Assembly: GCA_963971425.1 (NCBI GenBank)
Contig: OZ020517.1
Coordinates: 26,492,668-26,556,667, forward strand
From: Bryoerythrophyllum caledonicum
Taxonomy: Eukaryota; Streptophyta; Bryopsida; Pottiales; Pottiaceae
Length of the DNA: 64,000 nucleotides
Direction: 5' to 3'
A model generated the notes under the pieces. The model searched no databases, was not told the DNA's origin, and saw only the letters and a list, made by a program, of their open reading frames with translations. How positions within the stretch are numbered: the stretch's first letter is position 1; every line of letters begins with the position of its first letter. A program made the translations under genes and the position numbers. Shown here in pieces: positions 11,612-26,990 of the stretch.

Positions 11612-12355
11612 CTAAGCCCACACCTCTAGATCGTCCAAATCCTTAACCGGAGCCAACTTTTCCCGAACGGAACTGGGTAAAATTGGCTCCCGTCCGTACA
11701 ACAATTGATACGGACTGAAAAGAGCCAGTGAAGCCTGCCGACTAAACCGGTACCCCATGGCAATCCATGGTATCATCAGATCCCAATCACGGCAGCCACC
11801 CTGAAGTAATCCATACTTCCATCGGCCCCGCTTCACGATCTGAACTACACGCTCCGCTAAACCGTCTGCTTCTGGGTGATCCCGAAAAGTGGTACGATGG
11901 TCAATGAAAGTCTTTGTATACAAAGCTTCGAAAGCCCCATGGAACTCACGTCCCTGGTTAGTGAAAACCTCAGCTGGAGCTCCAAAAAGAGCCAACAGCC
12001 GGCCAAAGAATGCCATGGCCGCCAACTCTGAAGAGTTTTGCGGAAGAGCCACGAGCTCAATCCACTTGCTCAAATGTTCCACCATCACCAAGACATACTT
12101 GGCTCCGCGTGGAGTGACAACAAGTGGATCAGGAAAGTCCAAAGACCACTAGTATCCAAGCCCCATAATGTGCAAAGGCTGCAATTGCGGTGATAAGGTG
12201 TTGAAGCATGATCTAACTCGATCACATACTTCACACCGAGAAACATACGTGGCGACCTGCTGATACATGCCGGTCCACCAGTACCGGCTGCGCAACATCA
12301 AATGAGTCCGTCGCACACCAAAATCTCCTAGGTCTTCGTGTACTTGCCATACCAA
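11612..12355 (-). pseudogene. Integrase of the methyltransferase element
   Basis: The zinc-binding N-terminal part is at 12355-12149 (H...H, then CEVCDRV). The catalytic core is at 12142-11612: MDFPDPL (first Asp), KYVLVMVEHLSKW, then TNQGREF where the family has TDQGREF, then HPEADGLAERVV (Glu) and SPYQLLYGREP. The middle catalytic Asp is Asn here, so this copy should not integrate. A stop and frame change separate the two parts. Confidence 0.85.
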
Positions 12356-12539
12356 GCCCTCTCAGCTGGCCTTGGAACTATGCGTCTAGTCTCATCTAGC
12401 CACATCCGAAATAAAAGTTCGTTTTTCTAACGGAACCGTGCTATTCGGTGCCCAACTCTATCACGCTCCATAGCAGAAAGAGCTCGGGGAAGTGTCCCAT
12501 GTTGACATATTGTAGCTTGTGCAAGACTAGACCTTCTTC

Positions 12540-13007
12540 TCACACATTGCTAACAACTTGGGCCCTATCCGGTTCCTCATATGTTGCCAAATCACGCAAC
12601 GTCGATACGGAGCCAGACATCAACGTGAGGTAAGCTGTTACATGCCACCCCGGGACTGACTCCCTGTCACAATCCCCATGCCACCTGGCACCAATTAAAT
12701 CCTCCTCCGAAGGACTTGGATTGCGAGATAAACCATCCACATCTAAATTCGTGATGTCGGCGCGATGTACAACCTCAAAGTCATACTCCTGAAGCAACAA
12801 AGCCCACCTGGCCAGCTTGTCAGACTCCATGAACCACTTCAAAGGCTGATGGTCGGTCATCGATATAAAACGTTGCCCATACAAATAGGGCCAAAAATGG
12901 GCTATGGCCCAAACCGCAGCCAAAGCCTCCTCGTCATAGAATGAATAGTTGGACTGTGCGTTGTTGTTGCTCCTGGAAGCAAACGCCACAATGTACTTCC
13001 GTCCCAA
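12540..13007 (-). pseudogene. RNase H region and connection of the methyltransferase element
   Basis: The frame contains YIVAFASRS, YSFYDEEALAAVWAIAHFWPYL, MTDHQPLKWFM and NLDVDGLSRNP, the standard Ty3/gypsy RNase H series that normally follows RT. It is separated from the RT frame by two in-frame stops around 13008-13019. Confidence 0.85.
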
Positions 13008-13016
13008 ATCATATAT

Positions 13017-14197
13017 CTAAGTCAATTCAGCCTCCATTCCCACAACACTCAAGTCTGTGTGCAACTGAAAGGGTCGTGTAGCATCCGGACGCCGCAGCAC
13101 AGGCGCTGAACCGAGCTTTAGCTTCAAAGTAGCAAACGCCTGTTGCTGCTTCCATCCCCAAGTCCATAGTTGATCCTTTCTCGTGAGAATAGTCAGTGGC
13201 TTAGCAATCAAGCTAGAGTTCTTGACAAATTGGCGATAGTAATTTCCCAAGCCAAGAAAAGCTCGGAGCCGTGACACGTTGGTTAGGGCAAGAATCTTCT
13301 GCAACGTACCCACCTTGGCTTGTTGTATGCCAAGACCCCCTAGAACAACCATATGTTCCAAATATCGCAACCTTTCGTGGAAGAACTTGCACCTGCCATG
13401 GTGCAAGCGCAATCCCCAGTGACGTAACCTCTTAAACACCGCTTGAAGATGCCTTACATGTACTTGTGGGTTGCTACTAAAAATGAAAACATCATCAACG
13501 TAGCATCGCGCAAATGGTGAACCGGTCAACATCCGGTCCATCCCCTTTGAAACTCAGCGTGTGCGTTCTTGAGGCCAAATGGGAGAAACTTCCAATGATA
13601 AAATTGATCTCTCTCATCCTAATCAACTCCTCAAAATGCAGTCTTCATCCGGTCATCCACCATCAATGGTAACTGGTGGTAACTAGACCGCGAATCTAGA
13701 GTACTAAATACTCTAGCATGACCCACCGCATCAAACAACTCCTCCGGCGTGGGTATGGGATACCGGTATGACTTGGTCTTGTGATTGACCGGCCTATAAT
13801 CCCCATACATCCGCTTCTCCGTCCAGTTGCCAAAAAGATCCTTCTTCGATGGCATAACTCTGGCACAAACGTACTCGCCGTTGGAGAGCTCAATCAAGCT
13901 GCCGGCTAATAACTCCTGACAATGAGTCTGAACCCCAACTTTCTCTGATAGATTGAGCTTGTACGGTCGTTGGAAGATTAGGTGGTCGTCCTGTAACTGA
14001 ATGTGAATCGGTTTGCCTCTGTAGCCCTCCAAATCACGGAGACTAAAGGCAAAACAACTACAATACGAACGTATAAACGCTTGTATCCTTTGTGCCTTGG
14101 CACCGATAAGATGTGGCCCCAAATCCAAAGGCCAATCATCAAACTCCGTGGTCTCCTTCTCCATTGTAGAAGACTCACCGTGTACCGGCACGGCCAA
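13017..14197 (-). pseudogene. Reverse transcriptase of the methyltransferase element
   Basis: The frame at 14197-13631 has YRGKPIHIQLQ, YGDYRPVNHKT and FSTLDSRSSYHQLP. The next at 13541-13017 has CYVDDVFIFS (the YxDD active site, intact), FLGLGNYYRQFV and LHTDLSVVG, the start of RNase H. Between them are in-frame stops at about 13635 and 13620 and a frame change in a GGGG run near 13545. Domain order and motifs are Ty3/gypsy. Confidence 0.88.
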
Positions 14198-14295
14198 TGA
14201 TTGCTACTTTGTAGCAGAAAGGGCATTAATCCCGGGCATCCGCTCAATCAAAGTCCTCGGCTAAGGGTACAAAGACACGCTGAGCACGAAGCTCC

Positions 14296-15505
14296 TCAGA
14301 TGCATGCCTCTTCAAACAAAAAAAACAATTCCACTTCCTCGATCTCTGTGAGATATAGCACCGCTGCCTTCTGACCGTCAGAGTCTGCCCCTTGTATGCG
14401 TGGATGGTCACTCAAACAGCGTTGAACAGCAAAACAGAGGTCACATACCCAAACGAGGGTGTGGAAGTCAATGGCTTGACCCAACAAATAATGACGCTGG
14501 CCCTCAGAGAGATCTGGTGCGGCGATGGTGCCTGTCAAAAAGCCCATTGCCCGCTCCCTCTCATGAGCAGAAGGCTCCTCATAAGTTTGAGAAGATGAAT
14601 CCCAAACCATGCCCGGACCGCGTGTCATGAAGGCAAAAGACCGCGGGTAGCACATCAACATGGGAAACGCCCTCCAAGTGAAACCAACGCGGTTGACCAC
14701 GGCCAATGGTGGCTCATCATCCTTGGTAACCTCCGTGGAAGCACGGTGGTCGTTCAAGATGTCATCTACCTCACGGCGCACGGGCTGTTGCACTTGAGCA
14801 AGTGCAGAGGTGAGCAATGTCGATGATGCCATGTTGGTCCAAATCCAACGTGGTCGATGGACGTAAGAGCCCAACGCCGCAGCATCAACAAACGTAGGGG
14901 GGACCAAGAAGGTGATGGATGTATGCCCCATCCTCACGCACTTTCGTCCGTGTATCTCCCAATGAGGGTACATTCTCAAAAATGTACCCCGGTGGCGTCG
15001 ATTGGTGGGTAATACACCACTGGATGAGCCTGAGCAAAGCTGCAAAGAGATCCGAGCGTGGATCATCCAAGCCACGTCCACTGCCTGCCCGTGAATGGCC
15101 TTGGCAAGGCCATCCGGAAATCACCAAGTCCACGTGACCTAACCGGCGAAGATCATCCTCACTGATCAACGTCACATCATGTGGCAACTTGCCAAAACAC
15201 CCTCGAATCGCAGAAGGTGGTAACTGCTGTGGATACAATGCCAGAAGACGCTGAATGTGATGGTGAGCGGCACGGTTGGCTGCAAAGCCACTAGCCACGT
15301 GGATATATCGTCGTACCTTAAGCCCGGCCTCTAACACAGCCGTGAGCCCCGTACCGATACCGGCAAATAGCTCCACAAGGGTAATACCCTCATCTGGTGG
15401 TCGCCACTGAATATTGCGAGTCAACAACGTAGTAGAAGAATCCACTGAAAGTTGTGGAGCATCAATAACATCCACAATCTCCCGACTACAGCGTGTGAGC
15501 TCCAA
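14296..15505 (-). pseudogene. Cytosine-5 DNA methyltransferase domain inside the retrotransposon
   Basis: The first frame (15505-14885, 206 codons) has motif I VELFAGIGTG (residues 44-53), motif IV SGWPCQGHSRAG with the catalytic Cys in PCQ (133-135), and motif VI FENVPS with the catalytic Glu (177-179). The second frame (down to 14296) carries PPTFVDAAALGSYVHRPRW, PRSFAFMTRGPG, RERAMGFLTG (motif IX-like) and YLLGQAIDFH (motif X-like). The frame changes in a run of six C near 14897-14902; five C would join them. The catalytic residues are therefore intact but the copy is frameshifted. The enzyme would transfer a methyl group from SAM to C5 of cytosine in DNA. It lies between protease and RT, so it was probably part of the polyprotein. 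The PCQ form differs from the PCN of DNMT3-type enzymes. Confidence 0.88.
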
Positions 15506-15774
15506 CTGAGTTCTCTATGGAGGAAGGGGATCCTTACAATGACGAGCAGGGATCTCCACTTATTTGTGCTCACGTGGTTCCACTACCCCCGACATTAATG
15601 CATGTCTCTTTGAAAAGCGTAGAATCACATGGCAAATTGGATGCCAAAGCATTGCATCGAAACATTGCATCAGTCGTGGAAGTCACCGCGCTAGTTGCAA
15701 AGACAATCGGAATGAGCTCCTTTCTGCCATCACCGGCAGACCACCCAGGCCTTATCCAAGCGTCCTCCGTCCAG

Positions 15775-16362
15775 TTATCCACCCCGAAATCGAGGGGGTA
15801 AAGCGCCTGCTAACCCACCAAAATGTCGTAGTTGGTGGTGCCAGTCACAATATACTGGAAACACCTGAGAGAACAAATGACCAGATGTCACGCCAAACAT
15901 CAACTGCAACGGATGTTGGATGTAGCCCATGGCCTTCTCCATGCCTTCAACCGATGTAACAATCGTAAATGGGCAAGGCTCAAGGTTCGAAGCACCTAGA
16001 CCCAAATCATGGGCTAGTTGCTTGCTAATCATTACTGGCTGAGCTCCGGAGTCCAACATAACACATAGGGGGGTAGCTCGGGTGGGATTGTCGTCCGTAC
16101 AACCAACCACGATGACTCTATCATCGTTTACCAAGAGTACCACCCCTGAACGCACAATGCGTCGCTTCCGTACCGACCGGGCTGCAACGTCAGACAAATA
16201 AGCCACTTCAGATATCAAGGACTGATCCCCAGAGGACTGCTCCATAAGTGTGGAAGTGGCATTGGCCTCAAACGCAGAAATAGCCTCCGCCGCCAACTTG
16301 GCCCGCATTGCTACCAAATCCTCCTCAGTGGATGGAGCCGTCACTGCCTGCAATACCTCCAC
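15775..16362 (-). pseudogene. Retroviral-type aspartic protease region
   Basis: The active-site motif LCVMLDSGAQPVMISKQLA (DSG) lies mid-frame, followed by FTIVTSVEGMEKAMGY and LQLMFG. The N-terminal 70 residues are Ala/Ser/Glu-rich and may be the gag-protease linker. No CCHC knuckle or capsid region is found upstream; gag seems deleted. Confidence 0.8.
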
Positions 16363-16695
16363 GATGGCATGGGAACCTTGCCCTCCAACACACTACCCCG
16401 TGAGTGAAAACGTGTGGATGAAGACGTATTGTGCAGCGGATGAACCAAGTGGATGAAAAATCGGGGCTTGCCTCCAGAGATGATGTACTCACAGAACACC
16501 TCCCTTACAGAACATGAATATGAGCTCCCTCTCTTACCTTCACAACTTCAAATACCACCAAGACAAAATACTAACACAAAATATAATTTGTAACCCATTC
16601 TTCCTCCATTCTTTCCATTTTCTATAAACTCGCCAAATACAAAAATGGTAGAAATTGAAGTAGAAATGGAGGTCTTTGTCAAGTGAAAGAGATGC

Positions 16696-17042
16696 AAATC
16701 ACACGTAGTCAAACGTCTCGCATTCCACAAAGGGAGAATCAACGAGTGCGAGCGGAGCTAGAGAATGTGTAGCCTTTACTAATGACTAACCATCATTTAC
16801 AAGCAAGCACTCACTAATCACTCTCTAAACACACTCACAAAGTTTGACTTGATAAAGACGTCAAGTCAAGGACGTGTGCAGCGCTATACGCACACGCATA
16901 CAACCCTACGTGGATGAATATTATCCACGGATGAATGCGGTGCGCCACCGTTCGTCCCTAAACACACGCAGATTAGTAACAAACTAATTTACGCTTAAAA
17001 CCTACGATACGGAGAGGCCCTTGACGCCACGTCCTGTGACAA
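16696..17042 (-). repeat. 5' LTR of the methyltransferase element
   Basis: This repeat is about 90% identical to 10305-10647 (shared: ttccacaaagggagaatcaa, gacgtcaagtcaag, tgaatgcggtgcgcc). It ends TGTGACA followed by AAAC. No primer-binding site follows on the element strand, which fits a deletion that removed the LTR edge, the PBS and gag. Confidence 0.7.
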
Positions 17043-17215
17043 AACTCCAAGGCATATGGGTGAAACAAGGATGGAAGAAGCCAACATTTCCTTGTGAGAA
17101 GGGAATGGTTATTAAAAGGCGTGGAGATGTGAAGAGCAACCAGCTTTCCATGCTAAAGGTGAGAAAATGACGTGCAATTGAGCCAATGAATAATAAGTAG
17201 AATCTTAACCCTTAA

Positions 17216-18136
17216 CCCCTAAAGGACTAAACGTCCCCCCGGGGTCATTTTGGATTTTGGGCATGTACCTACAATTCGAAAAAAAATCCTTTTTAATTGA
17301 TTTTTTTTTCAAGATAGGATCTGATAAGAGCTTCGTGGAGATATTTTTTAAATTTTTTTTGGATTTGTGGTTTGAAAGTTAGTACCACTTAAAGCCAAAA
17401 GTGGGACTTCGGGCACCTCCAAAAATTTTGACAAAAGTTTCTATTGACATTGAGATTTTTCACACATATAAATAATATTTCCTTATTTAGAAATTTTCAA
17501 AAAAATCTTGTCTTTATTGTAAAAAGGCATTTTATTCCAAGTCAAACATTTTCACACATTGTCGGGCAACGGGGGAAAAAAACTTCATCTTTTCTACATA
17601 AAACCTAGAGATCTTCATATTTTTCACTTTTTTTTTTTCAACAACAATATATGGTGAAAACCTTCTTATTGACCGTTTGGATTATCATTTGAATATATAC
17701 GTAGTTCACAAAAAAATAAAACGTGAAATGGCAATTTTTGAACCTCCACTCCTTGCACACTTGTTTTGAATATGCTACACCCCTTTCTTACCTCTAAAAA
17801 TTGGTGTGTAGGGAAATAACATCATGCTTAAGACAATGGTAAAAGATTTAGACCCAGTACAATGCAAAAATTTGATACAAAATGAAGTCAAAGTCAGCTG
17901 ATCTACTCAACGCAGGGATGAAAATGAACCATTGTTTTGACTTTAAACACTAAAATCAATCAATCCGTGCGGTGGATTGCAACCAAAATTTGATGGCATG
18001 TTTATATGAAAGTCTTTTTTAAGATCTTACGGTTGAAAATCCAAAATTCACTTTAAAATGTGATTTTCATGTCTCTTTTAGACAGTGGCAGTTTTGGACT
18101 GGTTTTAGAGCGAATTAGGTCGTCGTCCTTTAGGGG
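17216..18136. mobile_element. piggyBac-like MITE, 921 bp, copy A
   Basis: It is flanked by TTAA at 17212-17215 and 18137-18140. The ends are CCCCTAAAGGAC and its exact complement GTCCTTTAGGGG. TTAA targets and CCC-starting ends are diagnostic of piggyBac. There is no transposase frame, and the body is AT-rich. It matches the element at 24805-25731 in reverse orientation along its whole length. It lies about 870 bp beyond the CRK stop codon. Confidence 0.8.
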
Positions 18137-19003
18137 TTAAGGGTGTAAGAAGCCACATGTAGGTTGCAACAAAATGTTTATTGTGCATTTGACATTCAAG
18201 GTGTAAGAATTGATGTGTACAATAGTTACAAAAGTTTGTATTTGTGTTGAGTCCAATCCAATGATACATGGCTTTCAAACTTAGATCATTATTGCACCAA
18301 CTACATGTTCGAGAATATGCAACCTAGACAGCCTGCTAGTAAAAACAACCATTAGGAAGAAACAAGGTGAAACAATAACACCACGTCATGGAATCGCTGC
18401 AAGCTACCATAAAGGATGGACAAGGCACAAAATTATAGACAGTCACTGAACATCTGAAGTGATACAATGTGGGAGGTGGATGGTCCCAGAAATTTGACGA
18501 GCCTATAATCGAACATTGCAGTAGAGCCTGACTGTCGGAATGACAATCACTAAGCGACATGGTTGCTGCTGCTGATCACATGGTCAGATCGCACGCACTC
18601 AACGCTAATCAAATGGACGGCACTCCAATGATTGCTTCCTGGATGTGCCAGTCTGTACATTCCACTCATAAAACCCTCCGTAGGAAATCATCATCTCCAT
18701 CAACTCTAAACTCCAATAACAGCACGGAATGTGTGCCAGAAGTGCTCCTAAATTCAATTACGTTACTCTCTCTCTCTCTCTCTTGCCGTTCCTTTCGCTG
18801 TTTGAAAAGGTTCTTACCAAATCATGGGAAGCCCGACTGATGAGCGGTGACAACGCACTTCCGCACACGCCATGGCCAAAGCGGAAAAAGGCTTGCTTAG
18901 GCGAAATTAGGCAGAGGCGAGGGGAAGCACCAAGCAGTCAAGTAGTAATTGACCGCTTAAGAGTTGAAAAACTCCGTTTAGCAGGTTTAACGCCGAAGAG
19001 GAA
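18137..19003. other. 3' flank of the CRK gene
   Basis: No gene is seen. A (CT)n run occurs at about 18766-18784. The 3' UTR of the kinase gene should end within this stretch. Confidence 0.4.
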
Positions 19004-23046
<4,043 letters not shown>

Positions 23047-24493
23047 CGCTCCTCGTCGTCCTCTCTCTCCACATTCCCTCCCCCTCCCTTCCCTACTACG
23101 CCCTCACAGCCATCCCCGGGCCATTTCTCCCCAGGCCTGTCTCCATCGCTCCGCCCGACAATCGGAATCCGCCCTCGCAGATCGTCGACGGCGATGGCGA
23201 CCTCATCGAGCCCGGCAATGCTCTTCGGTTTCTAGGTTTTGAATCCTTCCTTCCTTTCCTGCCTTTCAACGTCATGCTCTTCTTCATCCCTTTTTCCATC
23301 CAACATGAGAGTGTTCATCCATTTCATGAGCCTCGTCTGATCTCTTGGATGAATGAACGTCGACGACGTGGATGAACATTATCGGTTCTATCTTAAGCAG
23401 GTCGTCAGAAACGAAAGAAATATCATGAAATGGCGCTCCAAATTTCATGCATTTTTAGGAGCTCCCCATCTTCGGTCCAAAATAGGAATCTCTTTTTTTT
23501 AAATCAAAATTTTTAGAAGGGTGGTGATGATTAGGCGGAATTGGAGCGTGGTACATTTTGTTAGGTTGAATGATACCATTGTTTGTGTGGATTTGGTGTA
23601 TGGGAATGTGATACGGTCGGTATTCTACGAGCGGGGATGGGGGAGGGAAGACAGGATATGTGTCTGTTGGCGGTGGTGGGCCCTGGTGGGGATGGGCGGA
23701 CGGACTGAGGCGTTCATCCGGAGGAGGAGGCCGTTAAAGCGTCGGTTTTCTCGTCGGACGGACGGATCATCGTTTGATGCTGTGTTGGACTTGAATGCTG
23801 CAGGGTTGTTTTATACTTGAGTTGTCTGGGAGGGAGTTCTGGTGGTGCTGCAGACTTTGCAGTTGTTGCCTGGGCTTCACTTGTTACCTTTTTACTTTCA
23901 TAATAGCTGCCCTGGGTGGGCATTCAATTTGGGTCCATCAATAAGCATACGCAGGGGTCCGGGTTTGGTGTCTCACACCCATATCGGGTTGAGGTGGAAA
24001 CTACATCAAACACTAAATATAGTGTGGACTAGAGTAGTTTGAGTTTCTACACTAATTGGAAATGTACATCCAATGAGCGACTAACACACACTTGTTTGAA
24101 AATGAATAACCAATCAAATTTTGACATGATGTAAATTAGTGTGGGTGATCCACATCAATTATGAACCACTCTATATTCAGTGTTTGGTGTAGTTTGGTTG
24201 GTAACCAAACCATTTGTTTACCCTTCTTCGACTTTACAAAATTTACCATACATGTAACTTATCTGTTCCTAGCGTGGTCCCACATTGTTCTCATGTGTTC
24301 CCAATCTTCCCAAGTGCATTCCCAAGTAAGTTCCCAAGTGGGCATGGTTGTTCCCAAGTGTTCCCTAGTGTTCTCAATGTGTTCCCAATGTATAACTTTA
24401 AAATGTCAGAAAACAATTTTTCACGTGAGGTGGGGCCCACCATTTGACATTGTAGTCCAGATCGGAGCTCTGTCTGGTTGCATGTGTGTTTGC
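23047..24493. other. 5' flank of CRK and intergenic DNA
   Basis: The promoter of the minus-strand CRK gene lies at its left. Plus-strand open frames opposite CRK exon 1 are shadows of the GC-rich exon. A short degenerate repeat lies at 24286-24390. No gene is recognised. Confidence 0.45.
24286..24390. repeat. Degenerate tandem repeat, unit about 10 bp
   Basis: Units of the form TTCCCAAGTG occur about eight to nine times with single-base changes and small gaps. Confidence 0.6.
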
Positions 24494-24497
24494 TTAA

Positions 24498-26337
24498 CCC
24501 CTAATAGCTCGTGACGATTTCACACCAAAAATACTTCGAAATTGATGATTCTAGTACAATGAGTAAGGAAGGAAATAAAACCTTATATTTATCCTTTTGA
24601 CCGTAGGATCTCTATAAAGACTTACTGAATAACATATTCACAAAATTTCATATACTTTGATCGCAAGGATTGAAAGATTATAGTGTTTGAAGTCAAGAAA
24701 TGGTTCATTTTCTTCCCTGTGTAGAGTGGATGAGCAGACTTTGACTTCACTTGGTATCAAATTTTTGCACTACACAAGGTCTAAATCTTTTACCATTGTG
24801 TTAACCCCTAAAGGACCACGACCACTTTCGCTCTAAAACCAGTCCAAAACTGCCACTGCCAAAAAGAGACATGAAAATCACATTTTCAAGTGAATTTCGG
24901 ATTTTCAACCGTAAGATCTTAAAAAAGACCTCTATGTAAACGTGCCATCAAATTTTGGTTGCAATCCACCACACGGATTGATAGATTTTAGTGTTTAAAG
25001 TCAAAACAATGGTTCATTTTCTTCCCTACGTTGAATAGATCAGCAGACTTTGACTTCACTTTGTATCAAATTTTTGCATTGTACAAGGTCTAAATCTTTT
25101 ACCATTGTCTTAAGCATGATGTTATTTCCCAGCACACCAATTTTTAGAGGTAAAAAAGGGGTGTAGCATATTCAAAACAAGTGTGCAAGGAGTGGAGGTT
25201 CAAAAATTGCCATTTCGCGTTTAATTTTTTTGTGAACTACGTATATATTCAAATGATAATCCAAACGGTCAATAAGAAGGTTTTCACCACATATTGTTGT
25301 TGAAAAAATAAAAAGTGAAAAATATGAAGATCTCTAGGTTTTATGTAGAAAAGATGAAGTTTTTTCCCCCGTTGCCCGACAATGTGTGAAAATGTTTGAC
25401 TTGGAATAAAATGCCTTTTTACACTAAAGACAAGATTTTTTTTTGAAAATTTCCAGAAGAGGAAATATTCTTTATATGTGTGAAAAATCTCAATGTCAAT
25501 AGAAACTTTTGTCAAAAAATTTGGAGGTGCCCGGTGTCCCCACTTTTGACTTTAAGTGGTATTAACTTTCAAACCACAAATCCAAAAAAATAAAATAAAA
25601 ATATGTCCACGAAAGCTCTTATCAAAGGCAATCTAGAATACAAAATTTAGAGAAAAGGGATTTTTTTTCGAATTTTAAGAACCTACCCAAAATCAGAAAT
25701 CCCCTCGAAGGAGACTCTGGTCCTTTAGGGGTTAAGCATGATGTTAGTACAGTATACAACAATTTTAAGAGGTAGAGAAGGGGTGTAGCATATTCAAAAC
25801 AAGTGTGCAAGGAATGAAGGTTCAAAAATTGTCTATTTGATTTGTTTTTTTGAGAATTTGATATGTTATAGGATGTTAATCTAAATGGTCAATGAGAAGT
25901 TTTACACCACATTTTGTTGTAGAAAAAATAAAAAGTGAAAATTATGAAGATTTATAGCTTTTATGTAGAAAAGATGAAGTTTTTTTCCCCCCTTGCCCAA
26001 AATGTGTAAAAATGTGTTAAAATGTTTTTTAACACTAAAGGCAAGAATTTTTTTTGACATCTTGAAAGAACGTAATATTCTCTACATTTTTGGATATCTC
26101 AATGCCAATAGAGACTTCTAGCAAAATTTTGGAGCTGCCCAGAGTCCCCATTTCTAACTTTGAGTGGTACTAACTTTCAAACCATGAATCCAAAAATAAT
26201 AATAATAATATCTCCATGGAGCACTTATCAGGGACAATCTAGTATAAGAGTTTCAAAAAAAAAATTAAAAAAATCGAATAGTAGGAACCTGCCCAAAATC
26301 CAAAACGTACTCCCCACGTACACTTGGCTCTTAGGGG
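24498..26337. mobile_element. piggyBac-like MITE, copy B (about 909 bp), split by copy C
   Basis: It starts after TTAA (24494-24497) with CCCCTAATAGC and ends CTCTTAGGGG before TTAA (26338-26341). Copy C occupies 24805-25731 inside it. Left of C, copy B ends ...taccattgtg; right of C it continues gcatgatgttagta, matching the continuous sequence of the family (taccattgtcttaagcatgatgtta). Removing C and one TTAA leaves about 909 bp. Confidence 0.75.
24805..25731. mobile_element. piggyBac-like MITE, copy C (927 bp), nested in copy B
   Basis: The ends are CCCCTAAAGGAC and GTCCTTTAGGGG, with TTAA at 24801-24804 and 25732-25735. It is the reverse-complement counterpart of copy A at 17216-18136 and has no coding frame. 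The intact ends and target repeats show it is younger than copy B. Confidence 0.85.
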
Positions 26338-26533
26338 TTAATGATGGGGGCCATGGTAATGGGAAGGGTTCAAAGGGAGCTGTTTGAGCCAGTTCACCCT
26401 TTCCTTCCTTGGCGCTTTTCCCAGAATCTCAGGATTTGCGTTCATTTTTTACTCATGGAAATAAAATTCTATTGTTTAGTCTTTATCCTTACAAAAAAAA
26501 ATCTAATGTTGGGTCTCTGTTCTTTACCTTTAA

Positions 26534-26819
26534 CCCTGAAAGGCAAATGAGTTCTTTTAGCTTGCGAGAATCTACATGTGGTTCAGATCATGCAGAACAA
26601 CATCTATGCCCTGGGTACATTTCATTGTGACCCCACTTTGCGGAAGTCACTATAGCTCGCCAATGCTTGTACCGATTTTTGTGGCGCCGGTCCCAGTAGA
26701 TGCTCATCTTCCTCAACCTCTTTCTCATAATTTAAGTCTTTCAGGGAGGTGACATGTAGCAGTTGCTATCGAGATTATTGTGCCCAACATCCCAAAATGG
26801 GTCCCTCATCCTTGAAGGG
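26534..26819. mobile_element. TTAA-flanked MITE (286 bp)
   Basis: TTAA at 26530-26533 precedes CCCTGAAAGGCAAATGAG, and the right end CTCATCCTTGAAGGG is followed by TTAA (26820-26823). The terminal repeats match imperfectly over about 18 bp. It is non-coding; the ends resemble the neighbouring piggyBac-like families. Confidence 0.6.
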
Positions 26820-26835
26820 TTAAGCATGAGTGATC

Positions 26836-26990
26836 AGTTTGTGGTCGTTTGGGCACATTATTGTATGTAGTAGGTGCTCCAGTAGTTTGCAAAAGATTGA
26901 AACTAGCATCCTACAAAGACACAATACTTTCTGGTGAGGTAGTCTGTATTGCATGTTACATACAATAATGTGGCCAAATGACCACAAACT
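26836..26990. mobile_element. Foldback MITE (155 bp)
   Basis: The left arm AGTTTGTGGTCGTTTGGGCA... (26836-26870) pairs with the right arm ending ...ATGACCACAAACT (26956-26990), over about 34 bp with three mismatches. The loop is about 85 bp. The target duplication is unclear. Confidence 0.6.

Larger units (their letters stand above)
10182..17042 (-). mobile_element. Ty3/gypsy-type LTR retrotransposon carrying a cytosine-5 DNA methyltransferase and a PHD finger
   Basis: Read on the minus strand, the coding order is aspartic protease (16362-15775), cytosine-5 methyltransferase (15505-14296), reverse transcriptase (14197-13017), RNase H (13007-12540), integrase (12355-11612), PHD finger (about 11520-11071). 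RT before integrase places it in Ty3/gypsy. Terminal direct repeats of about 345 bp lie at 10305-10647 and 16696-17042. The outermost bases are TG and CA, flanked by AAAC on both sides, a likely target duplication. No gag is found: only about 330 bp lie between the protease frame and the 5' LTR. Frameshifts and lost catalytic residues show a dead copy. Cytosine methyltransferases captured by retrotransposons have been reported in streptophyte algae and dinoflagellates; the combination here fits that group. Confidence 0.85.

Noticed and set aside
14885..15505. A stand-alone host DNA methyltransferase gene
   Set aside because: It is intronless, lies in the same orientation exactly between protease and RT of a gypsy element, and sits within its LTRs.
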